From positions 1 to 14,459 of the forward strand of contig CALISH010000175.1 of NCBI GenBank assembly GCA_938041275.1: DNA of 14,459 nucleotides, given 5' to 3'. The notes under the pieces were generated by a model, which ran no database searches, was not told the origin of the DNA, and saw only the letters and a program-made list of their open reading frames with translations. Below, one piece after another: positions 7,163-14,399 of the stretch. Source of the DNA: an uncultured Solobacterium sp. (lineage in GTDB: Bacteria > Bacillota_I > Bacilli_A > Erysipelotrichales > Erysipelotrichaceae). Numbering within the stretch: position 1 is the stretch's first letter; every line of letters starts with the position of its first letter. A program made the position numbers and the translations under genes.

Positions 7163-8155
7163 ATGGGCGTTAATGTTAGAGGAAGAAGTTTTTTGACACT
7201 ATTAGATTTTACATCAGAGGAAATCAGATATTTCTTAGAATTATCTGCTGAATTCAAGAGATTAAAGGCTAACGGTGTTGACCACAGTTATTTAAAGGGC
7301 AAGCAGGTTGTTCTCTTGTTCGAAAAGACATCTACAAGAACACGTTGTGCATTTGAAGTTGGTGCACGTGACTTAGGTATGGGTGTCACATTCCTAGATT
7401 CTGGATCATCACAGATGGGCAAGAAGGAATCATTAGAAGATACAGCTAAGGTATTAGGTCGTATGTACGATGGTATCGAATACCGTGGATTCAAGCAGGA
7501 AGTAGTTGAAGAACTTGCTAAGTATTCTGGTGTTCCTGTATGGAATGGTTTAACAGACTTATATCACCCAACACAGATGTTGGCTGATATCTTAACAGTT
7601 AAGGAAGAATTCGGCGATGTTAGAGGCCGTAAGTTAACATTCTTCGGTGATGCTCGTAATAACGTTGCTAACTCATTAATGATTGTTTGTGCTAAGTTAG
7701 GTATGCACTTCTGCGCATGTGGACCTAAGGAATTAATGCCTTCAGATGAACTTGTTGCTAAGTGCAGAGAAGTAGCTAGCAAGACTGGTGCTGAAATCGA
7801 ATTAACAGATGATATCAAGATCGGCGCTAAGGATGCAGACGTTCTTTACACAGATATTTGGTTATCAATGGGTGAACCAGAAGAATTATGGGAGCCAAGA
7901 ATTAAGCTCTTACGTCCTTACCAAGTTAATAAGGAATTGATGGCTATGGCTAAGCCAACTGCTATCTTCTTACACTGCTTACCATCATTCCATGATCGTA
8001 ACACAACAGTTGGTGAGAACATTTACCAGAAGTATGGCTTAGAGGCTATGGAAGTTACAGATGATGTATTCTTAGGCACACAAGCTAGACAATTTGATGA
8101 GGCAGAGAACCGCATGCATACAATCAAGGCTGTTATGTATGCTACTCTGAAGTAA
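7163..8155 (+). CDS. arcB: Ornithine carbamoyltransferase, catabolic
   Basis: The 330-residue enzyme converts citrulline and phosphate to ornithine and carbamoyl phosphate in the ADI pathway (the reverse of the biosynthetic direction). The carbamoyl-phosphate motif STRTR is at 57-61, HPTQ at 135-138, DxxxSMG at 231-237, and HCLPSFHD, carrying the catalytic cysteine C272, at 271-278. Length and the position between arcA and arcC support the catabolic form. AAAGGAG (7151-7157) lies five bases before the ATG. All 24 lysine codons are AAG, against mostly AAA in the pseudouridine synthase gene upstream, suggesting selection for high expression. Its stop is four bases from the arcC start. Sequence alone separates anabolic from catabolic forms poorly; the operon decides it. 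Confidence 0.96.
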   Translation: MGVNVRGRSFLTLLDFTSEEIRYFLELSAEFKRLKANGVDHSYLKGKQVVLLFEKTSTRTRCAFEVGARDLGMGVTFLDSGSSQMGKKESLEDTAKVLGRMYDGIEYRGFKQEVVEELAKYSGVPVWNGLTDLYHPTQMLADILTVKEEFGDVRGRKLTFFGDARNNVANSLMIVCAKLGMHFCACGPKELMPSDELVAKCREVASKTGAEIELTDDIKIGAKDADVLYTDIWLSMGEPEELWEPRIKLLRPYQVNKELMAMAKPTAIFLHCLPSFHDRNTTVGENIYQKYGLEAMEVTDDVFLGTQARQFDEAENRMHTIKAVMYATLK

Positions 8156-8159
8156 TCAC

Positions 8160-9098
8160 ATGGCAAAGCGTATAGTAGTAGCTCTTGGGGGTAATGCTTT
8201 AGGCAATACCCCTGAAGAGCAGCTTGAATTAGTTCGTCATACTGCTAAGACTATTGTTGACTTAGCACAGGACGGCTATGAAGTAATCGTTGGTCACGGT
8301 AATGGACCACAGGTTGGAATGATTAACCTGGCTATGGAATTCTCATGCACAAAGGGTGGCAATACTCCATATATGCCATTCCCAGAATGTGGTGCGATGT
8401 CCCAAGGCTATATTGGTTATCATTTACAACAAGCTATTCAGCAGGAATTAAAGGCTCGTGGCATTGATAAGGAATGTGCAGCTGTTGTTACACAGGTAGT
8501 TGTTGATGCAAATGATCCAGGATTTGCGAAACCTACAAAACCAGTAGGAAGCTTCTATACTAAGGAAGAAGCAGATAAGATTGCTGCCGAAAAGGGCTTT
8601 ACATTTGTAGAAGATGCAGGACGTGGATATCGTCGTGTTGTACCTTCACCAATTCCACAACGTATCGTTGAATTAAAGGTTGTTGAACAACTTGTTAAGG
8701 CTGGCGACATCGTTATTACAGTTGGTGGCGGAGGAATCCCTGTAGTTGAAACAGAACAAGGATTAAAGGGCGTTGCAGCTGTTATCGATAAGGACCGTTC
8801 CAGTGCATTACTAGCACAGTCCATTGGTGCAGATATGTTGATTATCTTAACTGCAGTCGATAGAGTATGCATTAACTATAACAAGCCTGATCAAAAGGAA
8901 CTTCCAACAATGACATTGGAAGAAGCAGAGAAGTATATCGAAGAGAAGCAATTTGCTCCTGGAAGTATGCTTCCGAAGGTTCAATCATGCATGGAATTCG
9001 TTAAGAATAACACACATGGTGGAACTGCTTTAATTACATCATTACAAAAAGCAAAAGTTGCTTTACAAGGTGAAACAGGCACCATTATTACTAAATAA
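8160..9098 (+). CDS. arcC: Carbamate kinase
   Basis: The 312-residue kinase transfers phosphate from carbamoyl phosphate to ADP, giving ATP and carbamate, which decays to CO2 and ammonia. This is the energy-yielding step of the pathway. Amino-acid-kinase fold motifs are ALGGNAL (8-14), GHGNGPQVG (45-53), VGGGGIPV (188-195), VIDKDRSSALLA (208-219), FAPGSMLPKV (265-274) and GGTALIT (287-293). Length matches the family. ATG 8160 follows the arcB stop by four bases and has no recognisable Shine-Dalgarno sequence, so translation is probably coupled to arcB. arcD follows after 17 bases. Confidence 0.97.
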   Translation: MAKRIVVALGGNALGNTPEEQLELVRHTAKTIVDLAQDGYEVIVGHGNGPQVGMINLAMEFSCTKGGNTPYMPFPECGAMSQGYIGYHLQQAIQQELKARGIDKECAAVVTQVVVDANDPGFAKPTKPVGSFYTKEEADKIAAEKGFTFVEDAGRGYRRVVPSPIPQRIVELKVVEQLVKAGDIVITVGGGGIPVVETEQGLKGVAAVIDKDRSSALLAQSIGADMLIILTAVDRVCINYNKPDQKELPTMTLEEAEKYIEEKQFAPGSMLPKVQSCMEFVKNNTHGGTALITSLQKAKVALQGETGTIITK

Positions 9099-9115
9099 TT
9101 AGAAGGGGGGATAGT

Positions 9116-10627
9116 ATGTCTGTGAAAGCCAAGAAACGCTCTTTAACAGCGTTTACGATTTTATTTATCATTTTAGCAGTACTTTGTTTAATTTCAGTAT
9201 TCTTAAACGGACAACCAATTAGCGATAGCTTAATCAGTGGTTTAAACCCTGAGAAGTATGGTGACTTGGTTAACATGGTTGCTAACGGCGAAACCGTTAC
9301 GGTTGTCGGCGCAAAGTTCAGTGATTTCTTCATGGCATTCCCAAGAGGATTTGTGGATGCTGCAGACTTAATCGTATTTATTATGGCTATCGGTGGATTC
9401 ATCGGTGTTGTAATGAAGACGGGTGCTCTTGAAGCTGGTGTTTATCACTTAGTTAAGAAGATGCACGGCAAGGAAGAAGTCCTAATCGTTATCTTAATGA
9501 TCTTATTCTCTATTGGTGGTTCCACATATGGAATGGCTGAAGAGACAATCGGTTTCTATGCTTTGATTACTACAGCATTAGTAGCAGCTGGCTTCGATAC
9601 AATGGTAGCAGTTGCAACTGTATTGCTCGGTGCAGGATGTGGTGTATTAGGTTCAACAATTAACCCATTTGCTACTGGTGCAGCTATGGCTGCATTGCAG
9701 AGTGTTAACGTTCCTTATGACAACACATTAGTTATGATTCTTGGTTTTGCATTGTGGTTTACATCACTTGCAATCGCTATTTTCTTCGTATTAGCTTACG
9801 CTAAGAAGGTTAAGGCTGATAAAGGCTCAACAATTCTTTCTCTACAAGAGCAGGAAGATATGCGTGAACACTTTACAAAGGATGATGGCAATAAGTTAGA
9901 ATTTACTGGCAAGCATAAGGCTGTATTAATCGTATTTGCAATCTCATTTGCAGTTATGATTGCTTCCTTGATTTCTTATATTGACATCAACTTTGCTGGT
10001 GATGAAGAAGCTTACTTAGCAGTACTTGGATGGACTTCATTCTTAACAGGGCAACCTTTAGGTCTATGGTACTTCTCTGAATTAGCTGCTTGGTTTACAT
10101 TCTCAAGTATTCTTATCGCTATCATGGCTAGAATGTCTGAAAGAGAATTCATTGATACATTCTTAGACGGTGCTAAGGATCTATTATCAGTAGCTATTGT
10201 TATCGCAGTTGCTCGTGGTATTACAGTCGTTATGAAGTCTACTCATATGGACTTCTGGATCTTGGACAAGGCAGCAGGTATGTTGATGGGTGTTCCGGGA
10301 TTCGTATTCGCTCCTCTATCATATGTAATTTACTTAGTATTGAGTTTCTTAGTTCCTTCAACATCAGGACTTGCTGGATTCTCAATGCCAGTAATGGGTG
10401 GTTTAGCAAATACATTAGGCTTCAACGCTTCAATTATGATCAATATCTTCTGCGCTGGTTGCGGATTAATCAACCTCTTCACACCAACATCTGGTGTAGT
10501 AATGGGTGGTCTAGGTGCAGCTAAGGTTGAACTAAAGACATATATGAAGTGGGGTATGAAGTTATTTGTAGCGATTGCTATCGCAAATATCGTTGTTCTA
10601 TCATTAGCAATGATGTTAATCAAATAA
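9116..10627 (+). CDS. arcD: Arginine/ornithine antiporter, DcuC/YfcC family
   Basis: This 503-residue polytopic membrane protein belongs to the YfcC/DcuC (C4-dicarboxylate carrier-like) family and not to the APC family of classical ArcD. Roughly ten to twelve membrane segments can be picked out, starting at about 10-30, 83-102, 120-137, 143-160, 162-185, 205-229 and 267-288, with a charged cytoplasmic-type loop at about 230-266 and more segments to the C terminus. Conserved-looking blocks include GGSTYGMAEET (134-144) and GSTINPFATGAA (179-190). DcuC-type proteins fill the ArcD role in arc operons of some streptococci, and the operon position supports arginine/ornithine exchange here. AGAAGGGGGG lies five bases before the ATG. 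Last gene before the operon terminator. The transport activity is inferred. Confidence 0.85.
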   Translation: MSVKAKKRSLTAFTILFIILAVLCLISVFLNGQPISDSLISGLNPEKYGDLVNMVANGETVTVVGAKFSDFFMAFPRGFVDAADLIVFIMAIGGFIGVVMKTGALEAGVYHLVKKMHGKEEVLIVILMILFSIGGSTYGMAEETIGFYALITTALVAAGFDTMVAVATVLLGAGCGVLGSTINPFATGAAMAALQSVNVPYDNTLVMILGFALWFTSLAIAIFFVLAYAKKVKADKGSTILSLQEQEDMREHFTKDDGNKLEFTGKHKAVLIVFAISFAVMIASLISYIDINFAGDEEAYLAVLGWTSFLTGQPLGLWYFSELAAWFTFSSILIAIMARMSEREFIDTFLDGAKDLLSVAIVIAVARGITVVMKSTHMDFWILDKAAGMLMGVPGFVFAPLSYVIYLVLSFLVPSTSGLAGFSMPVMGGLANTLGFNASIMINIFCAGCGLINLFTPTSGVVMGGLGAAKVELKTYMKWGMKLFVAIAIANIVVLSLAMMLIK

Positions 10628-10650
10628 TTAAAACTCAAATATGTTTGGAT

Positions 10651-10690
10651 AGAGTTCCGGCTGTGTGAGAGCACGGTCGGAACTTTCCGC
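10651..10690 (+). terminator. Terminator of the arc operon
   Basis: GTTCCGGCTGTG (10654-10665) pairs with CACGGTCGGAAC (10672-10683) with two G-U pairs. Three further outer pairs (10651-10653 with 10684-10686) extend the stem to 15. A U-G pair closes a GAGA tetraloop of the GNRA type. The T run is interrupted (TTTCCGCTTTT), so termination may be leaky into the regulator gene. Confidence 0.8.
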
Positions 10691-10703
10691 TTTTATTCAA
10701 ATA

Positions 10704-10712
10704 TGCTATGAT
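10704..10712 (+). promoter_or_regulatory. Extended -10 promoter of the regulator gene
   Basis: TGCTATGAT gives a TGn extension plus TATGAT (10707-10712). No good -35 is present, as is usual for extended -10 promoters. The predicted start is near 10719, leaving a leader of about 18 bases containing AGAGGT (10722-10727) before the ATG at 10737. TCAAATATG (10697-10705) overlaps the promoter and also occurs at 10635-10643, on the other side of the terminator. Confidence 0.5.
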
Positions 10713-10736
10713 ATGTACAACAGAGGTACTAAATTT

Positions 10737-12011
10737 ATGACAAAGACAGCAACGATTCAAGATAGCTGGACGTCGGAAACTAATCCTATTTCTTTTTGCT
10801 CATTTGACTATGAAGCAATCGAAAAACCAACCAAAGCTTTAATGCACCAGGCTGCTCGTTTTATGTACTTTAATAAAGGCGTTGGTAAGATCAAAGTAGA
10901 TGGCGTGGAGTATGATATAAAGCCTCATACACTATGTGCGATTACACCTTGGAAAATTACGGATATCATTGACGTAAGAGATACTTTACACCTAAATCTA
11001 GTCGTTTACGATTATCAGTTTATTAACACAATGCTCAAGGTAACACCTGGCTTGGAAGAAGAAAGTGTAGACCTTTTGAATTTCCTTGCGGTTGAACCGA
11101 TTGTATATTTAAACGATGAACAAACAAAGTACGTAGATGGAATCATGTCACACCTTCAAAAGGAACTTGGTGTTGATTCCGCGTTGGTCAGGCAACCTAA
11201 AAAACCGTTATCATTCTTATATTCACTCGTTAAAATTATTGAGTTAATGGTGGCATATCGCCGCTACTTTAAAGCTAGTGAAGAAGTAGTGAATGAAGAA
11301 AATGCTTCCGTCATGCAGAATTCGATATTGAGTTATATTTATTCCCATTCTTCAGAGCGTTTAACACTTGAAAAGGTTGCGGAAGTATTCTTTATATCAG
11401 AATCAACATTATCAAAGAAGTTAACTGATTTAACGGGTACTACATTTACAAAATTGTTAAATAATATTCGTATTGAGAAAACATCAGATTATTTAATTTA
11501 TACGGATATGACACTTGAAGAAATCGCTATTCTACTCGGTTTTGCGGATGCTTCACACCTATCAAAGCACTTTGTGGAAAAGGTAGGGATTACACCAAAC
11601 AAATATCGTAAAATCTACAGCAAAGTAAAATCTGGATATAATCGTGCAGATAAGAATGTTGCATTTGAAGTAACTAACTATCTCTACAAGCACTATGATA
11701 CAGAGAAGTTGCTTGCTAGTACGATGGCTGAGAAATACGGTGTTAGTGTCTCAGAATTAAATCGTTCGTTACTCTATTATTCTGAGAAGAACTTTGAAAC
11801 ATTATTGAATTTCATTCGTATAAATAAAGCTAGTGAATTATTGATTTCTACAACATATTCTGTCTTAGATATTGCTGTAGCTGTAGGTTATAACAATATC
11901 AAGACATTCAATCTTAACTTTTACAAATTTAAAGCCATGACACCAACAGAATTCCGTACAGGCATTACTTTACAAAAAGTAGATCGTTCTGAAAGTGGTT
12001 TTGCTGGATAA
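10737..12011 (+). CDS. Cupin-like regulator with two tandem AraC-type DNA-binding domains
   Basis: The 424-residue protein is a predicted transcription regulator. The first 120 or so residues look like an AraC-type cupin sensor (HQAARFMYFNKGVGKIKVDG, then PHTLCAITP). A helical linker follows. Then come two complete two-helix-turn-helix units. Unit 1 (about 193-293) has LTLEKVAEVFFISESTLSKK and EEIAILLGFADASHLSKHF ending in GITPNKYRK. Unit 2 (about 308-407) has LLASTMAEKYGVSVSELNRS and LDIAVAVGYNNIKTFNLNFY ending in AMTPTEFR. AraC proteins normally have one such unit. ATG 10737 is chosen for AGAGGT nine bases upstream; a GTG at 10665 lies in the arc terminator hairpin. Its position right after arcD makes it the leading candidate arc regulator, with arginine as a possible ligand; both are inference. 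It is probably cotranscribed with the pyrophosphatase gene, 25 bases downstream. Confidence 0.88.
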   Translation: MTKTATIQDSWTSETNPISFCSFDYEAIEKPTKALMHQAARFMYFNKGVGKIKVDGVEYDIKPHTLCAITPWKITDIIDVRDTLHLNLVVYDYQFINTMLKVTPGLEEESVDLLNFLAVEPIVYLNDEQTKYVDGIMSHLQKELGVDSALVRQPKKPLSFLYSLVKIIELMVAYRRYFKASEEVVNEENASVMQNSILSYIYSHSSERLTLEKVAEVFFISESTLSKKLTDLTGTTFTKLLNNIRIEKTSDYLIYTDMTLEEIAILLGFADASHLSKHFVEKVGITPNKYRKIYSKVKSGYNRADKNVAFEVTNYLYKHYDTEKLLASTMAEKYGVSVSELNRSLLYYSEKNFETLLNFIRINKASELLISTTYSVLDIAVAVGYNNIKTFNLNFYKFKAMTPTEFRTGITLQKVDRSESGFAG

Positions 12012-12036
12012 CTATAATTAGAAAGTTGGGTAAATA

Positions 12037-13647
12037 ATGAAACCATTCTATGTGACAGGGCATATGAATCCGGATTGTGATGCAATTGTATCCGCAATCG
12101 CATATGCTCATCTGAAACAACAACTAGGGCAAGATGCTATCGCATGTGCTTTAGGCAAGGCAAAGAGTGAAACACAGTATTTATTACAGAAGTTTGGTTT
12201 TGAACATCCTAAGCTAATCCATACAGCTAGATGTATGTTATCAGAAATAGAGAAGGATGATCCATTACTTGCAGGCCCAGATTTAACAATGAAAGAAGCA
12301 TTAGACCTTATTTTATCTCGTAAAAATAAAGGTATTTTCATCGTTGATGAAAAAGAAAGACTTTTAGGATTGTTATCTGTTTCTGACTTAACAAAGCTTT
12401 GGGCAGAAAGTGGTAAGTCTTTGAAAGACTTAATCAGTACTGCTACATTAACCAATATCGCAAGAGTACTAAAAGGCAAGTATTATTGTGAATCGAAACA
12501 GTATCATCCAAGTGGTATTGTACAGATTATGCCTTCCATGTCTGATAGGCCAGAAGTATATAAGAATTCTATTGTAATTGTACGTAATAATCCAGATATT
12601 CAGCGCTTTGTAATTGAGGCGGGTGCAGCTTTAGTGGTTGTATCTGGCGAAGATTGGATAGATGAAGTTACTTTATCCTATGCAAAAGAAAAGGGTGTAT
12701 CCATGTTACATACGGATTACTCCGTTATTGAATGCTCACGTTTGATTTATCAAACACCATCTGTCAAATCAGTTATGACAACAGATGTAATGACATTCCA
12801 AGAAACAGAGTACGTAGATGAAGTGAGTGATCATATTGCCAAGACGCGTTATCGTACCTATCCTGTTCTGGATAAAGACGGTAGAGTTGTAGGTGCTATC
12901 TCACGCTATCACTTATTCCATTATGAAAAGAAGAAGTTTATTCTCGTTGATCATAATGAAGCGATGCAATCTGTACGCGATTTAGAGTTTGGTGAAGTGG
13001 TTGAAATTGTTGATCACCATCGTATGGGTGGCATTGAGACAGTAACGCCTATTAATATAGTTGCTCGTACGGTAGGAAGTACTGCCGCAATTATTACTGG
13101 TTTATATAAATCATCGCATATTAAATTATCAAAGAATCTTGCAGGTATTCTTCTTGGTGCTGCTATTAACGATACAATGTGTCTGCAGTCACCAACAACT
13201 ACAACTTTTGATCATGAAATGGTGAAGTATCTAGAAGAAGTGTCTGGTACAAAAGCTATCGACTTATATCAAGAGATGCTGGATGCTTCAGATTCTGTTA
13301 CGAATAAAACTGATGTAGAACTGCTCTATAATGATTTTAAAGAATTTAGAATTAGTGGCACAAGAATTGCCATTGCACAAGTGCAATGTAAAAAAGATGA
13401 TTACTTTGCAATCAAAGATCACTTCCATGCATTCATGGAAGAAACAGCAGAGTCACAACATTATGATTTAGTATTAACACTGTTTACTGATCCTATGGGA
13501 TCAGGGTCATACTTTTTGGCGGCAGGGAAGAAATCCAATATAGTTGGTGAAGCTTTTGGGGATCTTCTCAATAAAGAACATTTTGGGAAGGGTATTGTGT
13601 CTCGCAAGAAACAAGTACTACCTATTATTATCGATACTTTAAAGTGA
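12037..13647 (+). CDS. Manganese-type (family II) inorganic pyrophosphatase with CBS domains
   Basis: The 536-residue enzyme hydrolyses pyrophosphate to phosphate. The catalytic DHH half is split by a regulatory insert. Metal-site residues are H9, D13 and D15 (GHMNPDCDA), D305 in DHNE (305-308), and DHHR (326-329). The C-terminal DHHA2 domain ends in the substrate-binding SRKKQ (522-526). The insert holds CBS1 (about 83-120), a DRTGG-like domain (about 135-240) and CBS2 (about 245-295). This matches CBS-DRTGG pyrophosphatases, where AMP and ADP inhibit and ATP or Ap4A activate. The first motif reads NPDCDA where family II enzymes usually have NPDTDS. The ribosome binding site is weak (a GGG about seven bases from the ATG), so it probably depends on cotranscription with the regulator gene. 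Confidence 0.93.
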   Translation: MKPFYVTGHMNPDCDAIVSAIAYAHLKQQLGQDAIACALGKAKSETQYLLQKFGFEHPKLIHTARCMLSEIEKDDPLLAGPDLTMKEALDLILSRKNKGIFIVDEKERLLGLLSVSDLTKLWAESGKSLKDLISTATLTNIARVLKGKYYCESKQYHPSGIVQIMPSMSDRPEVYKNSIVIVRNNPDIQRFVIEAGAALVVVSGEDWIDEVTLSYAKEKGVSMLHTDYSVIECSRLIYQTPSVKSVMTTDVMTFQETEYVDEVSDHIAKTRYRTYPVLDKDGRVVGAISRYHLFHYEKKKFILVDHNEAMQSVRDLEFGEVVEIVDHHRMGGIETVTPINIVARTVGSTAAIITGLYKSSHIKLSKNLAGILLGAAINDTMCLQSPTTTTFDHEMVKYLEEVSGTKAIDLYQEMLDASDSVTNKTDVELLYNDFKEFRISGTRIAIAQVQCKKDDYFAIKDHFHAFMEETAESQHYDLVLTLFTDPMGSGSYFLAAGKKSNIVGEAFGDLLNKEHFGKGIVSRKKQVLPIIIDTLK

Positions 13648-13673
13648 TATACTTTAGTACAAGAGGTATGACG

Positions 13674-14399
13674 ATGAGAAAGTTTATTGTGGATGAAGGT
13701 TTTTGGAAGATATTTCCAGAAGCTAGTATTGCGGTATTAGCTGTAAAGAATGTTCAAGAGTCTATTCATTTAGATGATGAAAAGGCATCAGAAATCAAAG
13801 CACTATTAGATAGTGCAAATGAAGGTGCTAAGAAGTACTTGACCAGTGAAGTGATTTCAGAAAATGCGGTTGTAAAGACTTGGCGTGAGGCATATTCCAA
13901 ATTTCCTACAAAGAAGGGTGCACGTTGTTCGATTGAAGCTTTACTAAAGCGTGTATTGCATGGTACACCAGTTGGTTCTATCGCACCTACTGTTGATATT
14001 ACAAATGCAATTTCATTAAAGTATGCATTCCCAATTGGGGCAGAGAATATGGAAGCCTTTAAGGGTGATTTACACTTAGGTATTATGAAAGGTGGAGAAG
14101 ACTTCTGGCCAATTGGTTCAGATAAACCAGAACCACCGTTAGCAGGTGAAATTGCATACTATGATGAGGAAGGTGTTATCTGTCGTTGTTGGAACTGGCG
14201 TGATGGAAAGCGTACAGAAGTGACGGACGATACAACAGTTGAATTTATCGCAATGGAATGTGTAGAACCAAACCGCGTAGCTGAATTACAAGAAGCTATC
14301 GATGAACTGGCAAATCTTTTGACACATCATGTTGGTGCTGAAGTAATCAATAAACAGATTATCAATATCAACACAAAAGAGACAATGATTCAAGAATAA
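13674..14399 (+). CDS. Stand-alone B3/4 domain protein
   Basis: The 241-residue protein is a stand-alone B3/4 domain, the fold found as the tRNA-binding and editing region of the phenylalanyl-tRNA synthetase beta chain. Typical blocks are WREAYSKFPTKKGARCSIEALLKRV (70-94), VDITNAISLKYAFPIG (107-122), GDLHLGIMKGGEDF (131-144) and EIAYYDEEGVICRCWNWRDG (159-178). No catalytic synthetase domain or signal peptide is present. Free-standing members have no settled function; trans-editing of mischarged tRNA is a common suggestion. ATG 13674 is chosen because AGAGG (13662-13666) lies seven bases upstream, while ATG 13668 is only one base from it. It is 26 bases after the pyrophosphatase stop and probably in the same transcript. 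Confidence 0.85.
   Translation: MRKFIVDEGFWKIFPEASIAVLAVKNVQESIHLDDEKASEIKALLDSANEGAKKYLTSEVISENAVVKTWREAYSKFPTKKGARCSIEALLKRVLHGTPVGSIAPTVDITNAISLKYAFPIGAENMEAFKGDLHLGIMKGGEDFWPIGSDKPEPPLAGEIAYYDEEGVICRCWNWRDGKRTEVTDDTTVEFIAMECVEPNRVAELQEAIDELANLLTHHVGAEVINKQIININTKETMIQE

Noticed and set aside
10665..10736. Longer regulator start at GTG 10665
   Set aside because: It lies within the arc terminator stem-loop and upstream of the extended -10 promoter.
13644..13673. GTG 13644 or ATG 13668 as start of the B3/4 protein
   Set aside because: GTG 13644 overlaps the pyrophosphatase stop without a binding site, and ATG 13668 is one base from the AGAGG. ATG 13674 has ideal spacing.
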